Assembly (NCBI GenBank): GCA_947496695.1 | Contig: CANMEI010000001.1 | Location: 186,001 to 250,000 of the forward strand | Length of the DNA: 64,000 bases | Source of the DNA: an uncultured Cellulophaga sp. | GTDB taxonomy: Bacteria > Bacteroidota > Bacteroidia > Flavobacteriales > Flavobacteriaceae | Direction of reading: 5' to 3' | Part shown: positions 1 to 9,725 of the stretch, piece after piece | How the letters are laid out: each line of letters opens with the position of its first letter | Numbering within the stretch: the first letter of the stretch is position 1 | The notes under the pieces: generated by a model | The model's database searches: none | What the model was told of the DNA's origin: nothing | What the model saw: only the letters and a program-made list of their open reading frames with translations | Translations under genes and position numbers: made by a program

Positions 1-41
1 AATTAATTTTAGTACCTTTTTTAATAATTAAGAAACAATAC

Positions 42-263
42 TTAAACAGTAAGATTACCGTTCAAACGTTTTTCAATTTTACGTTTAATAACCGTTAAAC
101 GTTTCATTACATCCATAATTTCTAGGTCTTTACTTATCTTATACCTTTCATTAAGCTCTAGTATCAATGCTTTTACTTCTCTCGAAGCTTCTACTCTGTT
201 ACTAGTGGTCATTCCGGACATTTTTCGATTTTCAAACTCTAATGCTCTTTCCATTACATCCAT
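42..263 (-). CDS. Small conserved-looking hypothetical protein
   Basis: A 73-residue, highly charged and mostly helical protein without signal peptide, membrane segment or cysteine. It looks like a small cytosolic protein, with basic C-terminal helices (KRLTVIKRKIEKRLNG). ATG starts exist at codon 1 and codon 4 and I cannot choose between them. No catalytic motif is visible and I do not recognise the family. It sits at the window edge with a 173-bp gap before the S41 peptidase gene, so nothing about its function follows from the context. It could be a spurious frame, but its amino-acid composition looks protein-like. Confidence 0.55.
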   Translation of the reverse strand: MDVMERALEFENRKMSGMTTSNRVEASREVKALILELNERYKISKDLEIMDVMKRLTVIKRKIEKRLNGNLTV

Positions 264-436
264 AACTAATTTAAATTTTCAGTTAATCTTATATTTTGTA
301 TTAATTCAACACAAACTTATTACTTAGAAAAGTGCTAAATTATAAGAACAAAAATAACCATTGGACAATTTTAGCTTAAAAAAACATCAATAAAATAACA
401 ATACTTTAACCCTTATAATTTAGGTTTAAATAGCCC
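264..436. other. Intergenic region, no gene seen
   Basis: A very AT-rich spacer between the small unknown gene and the S41 peptidase gene, both on the minus strand. I see no strong hairpin, tRNA or open frame in it. Confidence 0.4.
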
Positions 437-2023
437 TTATTTTTCTACGTGATCTAAAACCCATTTTAATTCTGGATCAACATTATTCTCTCTATCTTTT
501 TTAGTTGGAATAATTTCAATATCAGGTAAAACACCATAACCATTTTTAGATTTTTGATAAGGCGTTTCTATCTGCATTAGTCCAAAATCAAAACTAACTT
601 TTGATGTTGGTAATACTATATATTTTTGCACACCTGCAACGGTACCATTATAATGACCACCAGTCTCTTCACCTACAAAAAAAGCTCTTTCAGTTGCCTT
701 TAAATTTGTTGATAGTATTGATGATGCTGAAAAAGAATTTCCGTTAATTAAAACATATATTTTACCTGTATAGTGTAACGGATTTATTTTTCGTTTCTTT
801 TTAGAACCTGAGACTTTATAATTAATAACCCCATTTTTTTTATTACTTTTTAACCACTCAACAGGTATTGATATTGGCGAAGCTAGCACAGCCATAATAT
901 TTACGAACAGAGGCTTTCCTTTTGACATAAATGCTTTATTAAATGGTGTTCTCGTTTTTGTTTCTGCTTTTTCAACAAATCTGTTCGTATCCGTTGTTAA
1001 GTAGCTATACAAACTGACTATTTCATCTAATCGCCCGCCTGTATTATCTCGTAAATCAAGAACTAAATTTTGAATTTTTGAATTTTTTATATTCTCAAAA
1101 GTCTCTTTATAAAACTTTTTATAGGGTCCGTTATTAAAATTACGAATCTTGATAAAAGCAATACTACTATCTTTTCCTATATAATTAAAATTACGAGTAT
1201 ATGTTTTTTTCGAATAAATGTAACCGTGGTTTAAGTTGTATTTTCTTTTGAATTTTAATTCTTTCCTTTTTGCCTTTTTTTGTTCTCTTGTTAATTTTAC
1301 GTTTTCACCGTCTATTAAACTATCGGTTTTCTTAAATTTCTTTAAAATAGAATCTTTAGGTATTCTGTGAAACATTCTTGTAAACACTGAATCTTGCTGA
1401 TCAAAAGTTATTGACAAACTATCTAAATAACCTTTATCTTTAAAATAAAAAGAGGAAAACCGAAGTGCTACAAACCTTTCTTTAAATGTATGATTATACC
1501 CGTCTGATGAAAATAGTTTTTGATAATCACTCACTAATTTTTGTATAGGCTCACCATTAATTTTTAGAACCTCAGCGCCCACTAAAGTTGAATCTAAACC
1601 TCCATTACGCTTTACTAGAAATCCATCTTTTACCCTTTCAAAATCTAATTCATAAAATTCAAATTTTTTCTTCCTAAGAATTCTGTATTCCTTTTTTGTA
1701 TATTTTTTTGATGGATTAAAAACAGATATATGCCCTTGTCGGACTTCAGATATAACTGGAGCTATTTTTTTAAAAAATTCATGACTCGTTAATGGCTTAT
1801 TAATTGTTTTCTTTAAACTATCAAACTTAAAATCTAATTTTTCTTTAGCTATAAATTGATATAACTTAGGGTGTAACTTTTTTAATTTTCCGTAAGCTAT
1901 TTCTACATCTTCTCTAAGATCTTTTACAGGGTGGGTTGCCTTTATATCTACATTATACTTTTTAATACTAACACAAGAGCTAAAAAATACTAAAAACGCT
2001 AAAAACGAAACAAGTTTATTCAT
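437..2023 (-). CDS. S41 family peptidase (C-terminal processing protease-like), lipoprotein
   Basis: A 528-residue serine protease of the S41/tail-specific (Ctp) family. The N-terminus is a lipoprotein signal peptide ending in FFSSC, which places it on an envelope membrane. Residues about 125-165 resemble a PDZ-like segment (GAEVLKINGEPI). The S41 core follows, with LDLRDNTGG at about 322-330 and GNSFSASS around residue 430, which holds the predicted nucleophilic serine. A GEETGG motif typical of the family lies just after. A lysine-rich linker sits between the PDZ-like part and the core. It is transcribed alone, divergent from the SanA-like gene. The family is clear; the physiological substrate is unknown. 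Confidence 0.88.
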   Translation of the reverse strand: MNKLVSFLAFLVFFSSCVSIKKYNVDIKATHPVKDLREDVEIAYGKLKKLHPKLYQFIAKEKLDFKFDSLKKTINKPLTSHEFFKKIAPVISEVRQGHISVFNPSKKYTKKEYRILRKKKFEFYELDFERVKDGFLVKRNGGLDSTLVGAEVLKINGEPIQKLVSDYQKLFSSDGYNHTFKERFVALRFSSFYFKDKGYLDSLSITFDQQDSVFTRMFHRIPKDSILKKFKKTDSLIDGENVKLTREQKKAKRKELKFKRKYNLNHGYIYSKKTYTRNFNYIGKDSSIAFIKIRNFNNGPYKKFYKETFENIKNSKIQNLVLDLRDNTGGRLDEIVSLYSYLTTDTNRFVEKAETKTRTPFNKAFMSKGKPLFVNIMAVLASPISIPVEWLKSNKKNGVINYKVSGSKKKRKINPLHYTGKIYVLINGNSFSASSILSTNLKATERAFFVGEETGGHYNGTVAGVQKYIVLPTSKVSFDFGLMQIETPYQKSKNGYGVLPDIEIIPTKKDRENNVDPELKWVLDHVEK

Positions 2024-2130
2024 AAAACCGAACTAGAACATACAATTACTACATTATAAAACTTGAAAATACTATTTAATATTAATTATGCTACTATATT
2101 TAATTACCTTTAGTTGACAGTCTTAATTTT

Positions 2131-2766
2131 ATGGTCAAAAAAATTATTTTTACGCTTGCTATTCTTTTTTTGCTTTTTTGCATTCTACTATTTGTTTGTT
2201 ATGCAATTATAGAAAACTCTTCAAGTGGAAAAACATATAATAATGTTCAAAATATTCCTAAAAACAGAGTGGGACTTATTTTAGGAACTGCAAAAAAACT
2301 CACTACAGGAAAAGCCAACCCATATTACACAAATAGAATAACTGCAACCGTTGCATTATTTAATGCAAAAAAAATAGATTTTGTACTTGTAAGTGGTGAT
2401 AATGGAAGTATTTATTACAATGAACCTACTGCTATAAAAAAAGACTTGGTTAAAGCTGGAATACCGAAAGAAAAAATATTTTTAGATTATGCTGGTTTTA
2501 GAACTTTAGATTCTATGGTAAGAGCTAAACACATTTTTAATTTAGATAGCGTTACTGTAATTTCTCAAAAATTCCATAATGACAGAGCTATATACATTGC
2601 TCAAAAAAAAGGCCTTAATGCAATTGGCTTTAATGCTACCGATATATCGGGTACAAATGGTTTTAAAGTTAAGTTAAGGGAATACTTTGCTCGCGTAAAA
2701 GTTTTTCTTGATATTGCTACCAATAAACAACCTAAATTTTTTGGTGATAAAGTTGATATAAAATAA
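2131..2766 (+). CDS. SanA/YdcF-like (DUF218) membrane protein
   Basis: A 211-residue protein with one N-terminal membrane helix (residues about 5-27) and a DUF218 fold outside the membrane. Family signatures are the opening strand GLILGTAKKL, LVSGDNG and the YNEPTAIKKDLVKAGIP segment, followed by LDYAGFRTLDSMVRAK and the closing ISQKFHNDRAIYIA. Members such as E. coli SanA affect envelope permeability to vancomycin at high temperature; the chemistry is not established. Length is normal for the family. It is divergent from the S41 peptidase and convergent with the OmpA-family gene, so it forms a single-gene unit. Confidence 0.87.
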   Translation: MVKKIIFTLAILFLLFCILLFVCYAIIENSSSGKTYNNVQNIPKNRVGLILGTAKKLTTGKANPYYTNRITATVALFNAKKIDFVLVSGDNGSIYYNEPTAIKKDLVKAGIPKEKIFLDYAGFRTLDSMVRAKHIFNLDSVTVISQKFHNDRAIYIAQKKGLNAIGFNATDISGTNGFKVKLREYFARVKVFLDIATNKQPKFFGDKVDIK

Positions 2767-2808
2767 TCACACTTTAATAAAGCTATATTCTTAGATTAAG
2801 ACATCAAC

Positions 2809-4746
2809 TTATTTAACTAATTCGTCATAGTTTAAAACCGAAATTACCGACCTCTCATTTTGGTTGTGTAAGAACTCTAGGCAATAAACTCCGTTTTTAC
2901 ATTGATTTAAAAGTTGTGTTTCTCCATAACCAACAGTTTCTACTATCGAATTTACAGACACTCCTTTACTCAATAAATAACTTTTTATTGCCTCTGATCT
3001 ATTTTGAGATAATGCCAAATTATAAGTATTACTACCTTTACTCGTAGTGTGAGATTCTATTTTAAGTTTCATGTTAGGAAAACTTGAAACAATTACCGCT
3101 ACTTTATCTAATTCTGTTGCAATTTTTGCCGTTATAACACTTGATTTTTTATCAAAATAAAGCTTGTTTATTTTTAAAACATCTTTGTTATATTTTTCTT
3201 CAACAACATCATTAATAGAGGCTAATTGGATATTTACCAACTGTGCACGTTCTGCCTCTTCTTTTGAAACAGAAAAAGATTTGTTATAAATACCATATCC
3301 ATCTTTTGATGCTTTTATTGTATAGGTATGTTTATAAGGAATTTCAAATTCAAATTCTCCATTAACATCAGTACTTGTAACTCTTAATTCACTCCCATTT
3401 TCATCAAGCAACCATAAATTAAAATTAGAAAGTGCTTTACCTGAATTTGCATTAGTGATTTCACCTTTTATAATTATAGTCTTTAAACCAGGTTTTTGCT
3501 TTAACTTAAAGCCATAAATATCATCATTACCTTTCCCTCCGCTTCTATTTGAAGAAAAATATCCTAACAAACCACCGTCTCGACTATTATTTTTTATAAT
3601 AAAACCAAAATCATCTTTATCACTATTTATACTATCTCCTAAGTTTACAGGAATACTTAATGAATCGTCAAGCTGAATAGATGAAACATAAACATCCATA
3701 CCTCCAAAGCCATAAAATATATCAGAAGAAAAATATAAATCATCTTCAAAAATATAAGGCGCTATTTCATTTGCAGGAGTATTAATTCTAGGACCTAAAT
3801 TTACAGGTGCTGACATTATTTGACCATTATTTGTATACACATAATAAATATCTGTACCCCCATAACCGTATTCAAAATCTGCTGCAAAATAAAGCTTGTT
3901 TGTTTCTCCGTCATAAAATGGGTAATAGAATGATGTACTTAAGTCTCTTAGCAAATATCTAAATTCCCCTCTATCATTTACGGCTCCAATAGCTAAAGTG
4001 TTTTTTCCATTTTTATCAAACAGTAAATCTTCTCCATCTGCGTTTGATAGCATATAAATAACATTATCTAATTGTGCTATATAAAAAGGTGTTGCTTTAT
4101 GAAAATTAGAAGTTGGTATCTTAGAAAACACTTTAGGAACTGTTACATCACCATCTAATTGAATTTTACCTGAATAAATATCTAAATAAGCTTCTCCTGA
4201 TGGTTTATATATTTCTTTTTTACCCTTAGGCCTGCCGCTTGTAAACATTATTTGATCTTCATAAAATGCAGGTGAAAAATCTGCTTGTGCACTATTTATA
4301 GTACAATTAAATATATATGCACCTAACTCTATATTTTTATTGTTTGCAAGAATCTCAGAATTTAAGTCTGAATTTTCAATTAATTCTTTTGGCAATCTAT
4401 CTTTTGCTTGGGTTAAATAATATTGAACCTTATCTTTTTGATTTTCCAATTTATTAAAAGCTATTAGCAACTTACTAATATATGCACTAGATAACGTAGA
4501 ATCTTTTTCATAAATGTCTGCATATATTTCACTGGCCTTTTTGTACTCTCTTATTTTTAAATAAGAATCTGCAAGGTTTAAATACTGTTGATTAGTTAAT
4601 GGTTTTTTTATTTTTTCAGCGTTGTATTGTTTTATAGCATCATTATATGCATACTCAAAAAAATAATTATCTGCTTTAGATTTTTTTTGGGCAAACGCAA
4701 ATACATTAAGTAGTAAACAAAATAATGTTATAAATTTTAATTTCAT
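2809..4746 (-). CDS. OmpA-family protein with TPR, PD40 and carboxypeptidase-regulatory domains (PorE-like)
   Basis: A 645-residue exported protein with signal peptide ending in AFAQ. Domains in order: TPR-like helices (about 25-130), WD40/PD40-type beta-propeller repeats (about 150-400, with motifs such as FTSGRPKGKKE and YFSSNRSGGKGNDDIYGF), a carboxypeptidase-regulatory-like domain (about 425-500) and a C-terminal OmpA peptidoglycan-binding domain (about 530-640, LYFDKKSSVIT and NRSEAIKSYLLSKGV). This architecture is known from PorE and related T9SS accessory proteins that tie outer-membrane parts to peptidoglycan. It is last in a three-gene minus-strand cluster after a PorP/SprF protein and a CTD-bearing secreted protein, so I infer it serves that cargo. 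Confidence 0.88.
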   Translation of the reverse strand: MKLKFITLFCLLLNVFAFAQKKSKADNYFFEYAYNDAIKQYNAEKIKKPLTNQQYLNLADSYLKIREYKKASEIYADIYEKDSTLSSAYISKLLIAFNKLENQKDKVQYYLTQAKDRLPKELIENSDLNSEILANNKNIELGAYIFNCTINSAQADFSPAFYEDQIMFTSGRPKGKKEIYKPSGEAYLDIYSGKIQLDGDVTVPKVFSKIPTSNFHKATPFYIAQLDNVIYMLSNADGEDLLFDKNGKNTLAIGAVNDRGEFRYLLRDLSTSFYYPFYDGETNKLYFAADFEYGYGGTDIYYVYTNNGQIMSAPVNLGPRINTPANEIAPYIFEDDLYFSSDIFYGFGGMDVYVSSIQLDDSLSIPVNLGDSINSDKDDFGFIIKNNSRDGGLLGYFSSNRSGGKGNDDIYGFKLKQKPGLKTIIIKGEITNANSGKALSNFNLWLLDENGSELRVTSTDVNGEFEFEIPYKHTYTIKASKDGYGIYNKSFSVSKEEAERAQLVNIQLASINDVVEEKYNKDVLKINKLYFDKKSSVITAKIATELDKVAVIVSSFPNMKLKIESHTTSKGSNTYNLALSQNRSEAIKSYLLSKGVSVNSIVETVGYGETQLLNQCKNGVYCLEFLHNQNERSVISVLNYDELVK

Positions 4747-4761
4747 TTTAATTTCGTTTTA

Positions 4762-5733
4762 TTAAAAGAACCTTGGAGTATCTATTTGTTTAGTTTTCCC
4801 TTTAAATTTTTTATTAGAATTGTTTTTTGAATTATTATTTTTTCCAAAATAAAATTTAAGAACTAATTCATGAGAACCATCATTATAACTAGAATAACCA
4901 TTAGTACTATAATCATAAGAATAACCAACAAAAAGACTATTTGAGAGTTGTAAGCCAGCTAAACCGCTAACTGCATTATCATAACGGTAAGAAGCTCCTA
5001 GGGTAACAACATCACTAATTAAGAAATTAGTAGATACATTTACATTTAATGGTAAGCCCTCTAAATAATTTAACAAGAAAGCAGGCTTAAATTTTAAACC
5101 ATCAGATATATTAAATATATAACCACCAATAAAATTAAATTGTGGTTTATCTTCTATATATACAGAAACTTCATCATTATAAACAATATCTGTTAAAAAA
5201 TTAGGGACAGATATTCCCGTATACCAATTTTCACCATATAAAAATGCTCCTGCTCCAATTGTAGGGTAGAATTTATTGAAAGTATTTGAATTAATAAGAG
5301 GTTCATTAATAACTTCAAAAGTACCCTTAGAGTAATCTACATTTAACAAAGAACCTCCTGCATCTACACCAAAAGACAACTTCGTTTCATCTGATACTTT
5401 AACTTGAAAAGAATACGCTACATCAAAATATGTTTGTGTAGAAGCACCTAATTCATCATGAATTATATTAAATCCTAATCCATTTTTTTCATTACTAAAT
5501 GGAATATTTGTACCTAAGCGTAATGTTCTTGGTGCACCTTCAACAGAAATCCACTGTGCTCGGTACGCGCTTATTATTTCAGTATTTTCAACTGTACCTA
5601 CATAAGCCGGATTAAAGCTCCCAATATTATACATATATTGTGTGTATTGTGGCTCTCTTTGGGCATACATATTGACAAAGGTGCCCAAGCAAAAGACTAA
5701 CAAACAATATTTATATATTTTAAATTTACTCAT
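4762..5733 (-). CDS. PorP/SprF family T9SS membrane protein
   Basis: An outer-membrane beta-barrel protein of the PorP/SprF family, 323 residues from the chosen start. After the signal peptide (ending MYAQ) comes the family's opening REPQYTQYMYNIGSFNPAYVGT, then alternating amphipathic strands and a Lys/Asn-rich tail. The longest open frame begins 39 bases earlier at a TTG that would overlap the upstream gene; the ATG at 5733 gives a proper signal peptide and an 18-bp spacer, so I use it. PorP/SprF proteins assist T9SS secretion or surface anchoring of partner proteins, often those with type B CTDs. The gene directly upstream encodes exactly such a protein. Confidence 0.92.
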   Translation of the reverse strand: MSKFKIYKYCLLVFCLGTFVNMYAQREPQYTQYMYNIGSFNPAYVGTVENTEIISAYRAQWISVEGAPRTLRLGTNIPFSNEKNGLGFNIIHDELGASTQTYFDVAYSFQVKVSDETKLSFGVDAGGSLLNVDYSKGTFEVINEPLINSNTFNKFYPTIGAGAFLYGENWYTGISVPNFLTDIVYNDEVSVYIEDKPQFNFIGGYIFNISDGLKFKPAFLLNYLEGLPLNVNVSTNFLISDVVTLGASYRYDNAVSGLAGLQLSNSLFVGYSYDYSTNGYSSYNDGSHELVLKFYFGKNNNSKNNSNKKFKGKTKQIDTPRFF

Positions 5734-5750
5734 TCTATTAGCGCTTAATT

Positions 5751-8600
5751 TTATCTTATTATTTGTATCCAACCTTTTTCTACAGGTATTCCGTCACCAA
5801 GGTCTAAAACATAATAATAAGTCCCTTTTGGTACAGAACCATTTTTACCAGCTCCATCCCAAGAATTGTCATAACTATTAGATTTAAACACCTGATTACC
5901 GTAGCGATCAAAAATTTCTAATGATACATTTGAATATGTTTCAATACAATTAATAACTAAAAAGTCATTTATTCCATCTCCGTTTGGTGAAAACTGATTA
6001 AAGACAAAACCACAATCTGCTTCTGTTCTACTATTTACATTAACTACAATTGTTGCTATATCATTATCTGAATTATTATCATCTGGAAAAGAAGACATTA
6101 TTTCAGCTATATTCGTATAGTTACCATCTTCTAAAACCGTAACTGTGATATTAAGTGTGTTTATTTCATTACCTGCTATTTCTTGAATACTCCAAATACC
6201 TGTATCAGGATTATAGGTGCCTGCTGATACTATATGTGATTCATAATTAAACCCACTATTACTTGCAATTAATTCATCTATAGTTATTGCTGTTACTATG
6301 TCTGGACTTTGATTAGTTAGTGTTACGGTAAACTCAATCACATCACCTTCATCAGGCTGAGCAACATCAACAGTTTTAGTTATTTGAAGATCAATAGGAT
6401 CTGGTTCACAATCAGGAGTTAAATTTGGGTCACATGGATCTAATTCATCTGTACCAGCTGCAATTTCATCGCCATCAGTAATTCCATCACCATCGGTATC
6501 ACATAAACCTATGGTATTATCAGGCACGCAAGGGTTTGAATTTCCAGGATCTAATTGATCTACTACTCCATCTAAATCTTCGTCTTCTATATTTGAATCT
6601 AAAGCATCAATTATACCGTCAGAATCTGTATCTATCGGATCATCAATATCATTACCAACTTCTTCAGCATCTAAAATACCATCTGCATCAGAATCATTGT
6701 TATTAGGATCTGTTCCAATACTAACTTCATCATCATCACTAAGTCCGTCATTATCTGTATCTATAATACATTCATTTACAATTACAGTAACTACTGCTGT
6801 TTGTTCTGAACATGGAGCTACCGCTGTATCCGTTGTGAACGTAAACGTATATGTCCCTTCAGAAGCTCCTTCAAAATCAACTATGCTGTTACTAATTATT
6901 TCTAATGAATTTGAAGGACCGGATGTAATTTCCCATGCACCTGATACTACAGTTACAAGCCCGTCATTTAAGTCAATAATTTCTGAATAAGTAGAATCAC
7001 TTATATTACAGGCATCTATTGGGGTTTCTATTGCTTCAACTACTGGCTCATCACTTATTGCAGCAATAACTTCCTGTAAGTCTGAGATACACCCATCTAA
7101 AACAGCTTCAGCATAAAAACTTGTTGTTTCTGTTAAGTTTGGCGTTGTAAAGCTAGCTGTATTTTCTTGTAATAAATTATTATCAGCATCATACCAATTA
7201 ATAGTACTCCCAGAAGTTGCAGTTGCTTCTAATGTCATAATACCTTCTGTACACAAAGCATTATCAGTAAAATCTAGTATCACAGGTTTTTCATTCCTGA
7301 TAATTTCAATTTCTAATACAGGACTAGCACAATCATTATCTTCATCTAAGAAAAAAGCATAAAACTTACCTGTTGCAGAAATTATGGTAGACTCTAAATA
7401 AACTTCATCTCTTGTATAATCATCACTTCGACTCCAAATTAACACAGATCCATCTGGTGCTACACTATCCGTATATTCACTTAAATCTTGACTAAAAGTA
7501 CCATCTACTTCAACACAGAAAGGCTCTATTTCTACACCTTCTGCTAATTCTGGTGGTGCATAACCTGCATTACAAGTTTCACTACAATCAATTACATAAA
7601 CTGTTACTATAATACTTTCTTCTCCACAAACGTCGGCAACCTCATCATCATAATCCGGAGTATACCTATATTCATATTCACCTATAGACTCACCATCATA
7701 ATCCACTCTATTATTTCCAGTTATTGTTAAATCAGCAGGGCCAGCAACAAATTCCCAATTACCTCCTGAGTCAGCACCTGTAAGTGTATCATCCAAATCA
7801 ATTGTAGTATCATATTCTATACCCAAAAAACCTCCGCTATTACACACAACATTATTGTTGTTTGTAGTACCTAAAGATGGAGCTTCATGAAATGTAATTT
7901 CTGGCAATTCAACAACTGGACTAATACATGCTGTACCATCTATTTCTGTTCCATAATAAAAACCGTAATATGTTCCACTTTCTGATACAATTGAAGAATC
8001 TAAAAATAAATTTGGAAAATTAGCATTTGGATTACTATCATTTCTTGTCCACTCTAAAGTTGTCCCAGGAGGTGTTGTACTTGAAATGAAACTCGATAAA
8101 TCTACTTCATCATCCGAACAATATTCAGTATCTATTGAATTAACTAATTCCGGAGCATCAGGACCTGTACTACAACCATCATCATCAATTAAGGTTATAG
8201 CGGCTCTACTACTTGTATTATCTATAACAACAAATGAAGCTGTATCACTTGAATTATTTAAACGGATAGTAATTTGTTCGTTACCTTCAATACTATCATC
8301 ATCTACTGGCGTAATTGTCACATCAGCAGTTCGTTCACCTTCGAGAATAACTACAGCATTCAAATCACTTATATAGTCAGTACCTTCTGTTGCTGTACCA
8401 CTTAATGTAAAAGTTACAGTAATATCATTACCCGTATTGTTTGTAGCCCCTAAATCTATAGTAAAAACGCCTGTATCTGTTACAGTTCCTTCTGTTGTGA
8501 TAGCATCTGTTGCTTCAACAACTATAGTGGATTGACTTATTCCAATAAATGGTAAAAAAAACAATGCTAAAAAAACAAAAAAACTTATTCTTTTTAACAT
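5751..8600 (-). CDS. Secreted surface protein with gliding-motility-associated (CHU_C, type B) C-terminal domain
   Basis: A large exported protein of about 949 residues. From the ATG at 8600 it has a clean signal peptide (MLKRISFFVFLALFF...GISQS); a longer frame starts at a GTG (8645) or an ATG (8624). Domains: a Calx-beta-like repeat (about 20-130), cysteine-containing Ig-like modules (to about 630), thrombospondin type 3 calcium-binding repeats (DTDNDGLSDDDE, DSDADGILDAEE, DTDGDGITDGDE; about 630-735), a DUF11-like domain (LQITKTVDVAQPDEGD) and the CHU_C domain (FNQFSPNGDGINDFLVI to KGWIQIIR). The last is a T9SS sorting signal of type B. It is first in a cluster with a PorP/SprF and an OmpA-family gene. 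Likely a surface adhesin or structural protein; the ligand is unknown. Confidence 0.9.
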   Translation of the reverse strand: MLKRISFFVFLALFFLPFIGISQSTIVVEATDAITTEGTVTDTGVFTIDLGATNNTGNDITVTFTLSGTATEGTDYISDLNAVVILEGERTADVTITPVDDDSIEGNEQITIRLNNSSDTASFVVIDNTSSRAAITLIDDDGCSTGPDAPELVNSIDTEYCSDDEVDLSSFISSTTPPGTTLEWTRNDSNPNANFPNLFLDSSIVSESGTYYGFYYGTEIDGTACISPVVELPEITFHEAPSLGTTNNNNVVCNSGGFLGIEYDTTIDLDDTLTGADSGGNWEFVAGPADLTITGNNRVDYDGESIGEYEYRYTPDYDDEVADVCGEESIIVTVYVIDCSETCNAGYAPPELAEGVEIEPFCVEVDGTFSQDLSEYTDSVAPDGSVLIWSRSDDYTRDEVYLESTIISATGKFYAFFLDEDNDCASPVLEIEIIRNEKPVILDFTDNALCTEGIMTLEATATSGSTINWYDADNNLLQENTASFTTPNLTETTSFYAEAVLDGCISDLQEVIAAISDEPVVEAIETPIDACNISDSTYSEIIDLNDGLVTVVSGAWEITSGPSNSLEIISNSIVDFEGASEGTYTFTFTTDTAVAPCSEQTAVVTVIVNECIIDTDNDGLSDDDEVSIGTDPNNNDSDADGILDAEEVGNDIDDPIDTDSDGIIDALDSNIEDEDLDGVVDQLDPGNSNPCVPDNTIGLCDTDGDGITDGDEIAAGTDELDPCDPNLTPDCEPDPIDLQITKTVDVAQPDEGDVIEFTVTLTNQSPDIVTAITIDELIASNSGFNYESHIVSAGTYNPDTGIWSIQEIAGNEINTLNITVTVLEDGNYTNIAEIMSSFPDDNNSDNDIATIVVNVNSRTEADCGFVFNQFSPNGDGINDFLVINCIETYSNVSLEIFDRYGNQVFKSNSYDNSWDGAGKNGSVPKGTYYYVLDLGDGIPVEKGWIQIIR

Positions 8601-8776
8601 TGCTATTTGCTTAACAAATGACATATATAGTATATTGTTTTTCACAGAGTTAACTATTTAAACTACAAAGCAAACGAAACACTTTATCTTATTCGAATTT
8701 TAGCTTAATTTTAAGTTAAAAAATCGAGTAAATACGTATAAAAAGGATAAAATGCACTCTGTGTTTACTACTAGTA

Positions 8777-9661
8777 CTATTCTAATCCTGCTGCAGTAGC
8801 TTGGGCGTTTGAATCTATTTTCTTAACTAAACCTTGTAATACTTTACCAGGGCCAACTTCTGTAAATAATGTTGCTCCATCTTTAACCATATTTTGAACA
8901 CTTTGTGTCCATTTTACTGGAGCTGTAAGTTGAGAAATTAAATTCTTTTTTATTTCTTCCGGATCAATTACCGCTGTAGTAGTTACATTTTGATAAATAG
9001 GACAAGAAGGTTTATTAAATATTGTATTCTCAATTGCTGCTGCTAATTCTTCTCTTGCAGGCTCCATCAATGGAGAATGAAAAGCACCACCAACTGGTAA
9101 TACCAATGCTCTACGTGCACCAGCTTCTTTCATTTTTTCACAAGCTATATTAATTGCTTCAACTTCTCCTGAAATTACCAACTGACCTGGACAATTATAA
9201 TTTGCAGCTACTACTATTCCAGGAGTTTCTTTACATATTTTTTCAACTACATCATCAGCTAATGCCAAAACTGCTGCCATTGTACTTTGTTGCAATTCGC
9301 ATGCTTTTTGCATAGCCAATGCTCTTTGTGATACTAATTTTAGTCCATCTTCAAAATTTAAAACTCCATTTGCTACTAATGCCGAGAATTCGCCTAAAGA
9401 GTGACCTGCAACCATATCTGGTTTAAATGAATCACCTAATACTTTACTTAATATTACAGAATGAAGAAAAATAGCAGGCTGTGTTACTTTTGTCTGTTTT
9501 AATGCATCGGGAGTACCTTCAAACATAATATCAGTAATACTAAAACCTAGTATTTGATTTGCCTTTTCAAAAAGTTCTTGTGCTATTGGATAGTTTTCGT
9601 AAAGGTCTAAACCCATTCCTACAAATTGTGCTCCTTGACCTGGAAATATATACGCGTTCAT
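8777..9661 (-). CDS. fabD: Malonyl CoA-acyl carrier protein transacylase
   Basis: FabD moves malonyl groups from CoA to acyl carrier protein for fatty acid synthesis in the cytosol. The family hallmarks are intact: FPGQGAQ at the N-terminus, GHSLGE with the nucleophilic Ser88, and the catalytic His195 in GGAFHSP. The frame opens with a TTG at 9670, but ATG codons at 9664 and 9661 follow, and the latter gives the usual MNAYIFPGQG start, so I chose it (294 residues). A perfect Bacteroidetes -7 box lies 25 bp upstream. Unlike in E. coli, no other fab gene is adjacent. Confidence 0.96.
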   Translation of the reverse strand: MNAYIFPGQGAQFVGMGLDLYENYPIAQELFEKANQILGFSITDIMFEGTPDALKQTKVTQPAIFLHSVILSKVLGDSFKPDMVAGHSLGEFSALVANGVLNFEDGLKLVSQRALAMQKACELQQSTMAAVLALADDVVEKICKETPGIVVAANYNCPGQLVISGEVEAINIACEKMKEAGARRALVLPVGGAFHSPLMEPAREELAAAIENTIFNKPSCPIYQNVTTTAVIDPEEIKKNLISQLTAPVKWTQSVQNMVKDGATLFTEVGPGKVLQGLVKKIDSNAQATAAGLE

Positions 9662-9685
9662 CATTTTCAATCTTTAAATTTGCGA

Positions 9686-9693
9686 CAAAAATA
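9686..9693 (-). promoter_or_regulatory. Candidate -7 promoter box of fabD
   Basis: The minus strand reads TATTTTTG, an exact match to the Bacteroidetes sigma-A -7 consensus TAnnTTTG, about 25 bases before the fabD start codon. I see no convincing -33 TTG at the right spacing. Confidence 0.45.
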
Positions 9694-9725
9694 GTGATAA
9701 TATTTATTTTGACTTAAACAGGTTT

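Noticed and set aside
6440..6770. Repetitive DNA suspected to be a tandem repeat or CRISPR-like array
   Set aside because: The periodicity comes from thrombospondin type 3 calcium-binding repeats within a continuous open frame; there are no conserved repeat-spacer units.
6697..6990. Plus-strand frame inside the CTD protein gene
   Set aside because: It is the complement of a repetitive Asp/Ser-rich coding region; the Ser/Val-rich product is a by-product of codon bias.
8644..8763. CACAGAGT and ACTCTGTG as a distant inverted repeat around the spacer upstream of the CTD protein gene
   Set aside because: Only 8 bp, about 100 bp apart; expected by chance and without transposase or duplication nearby.
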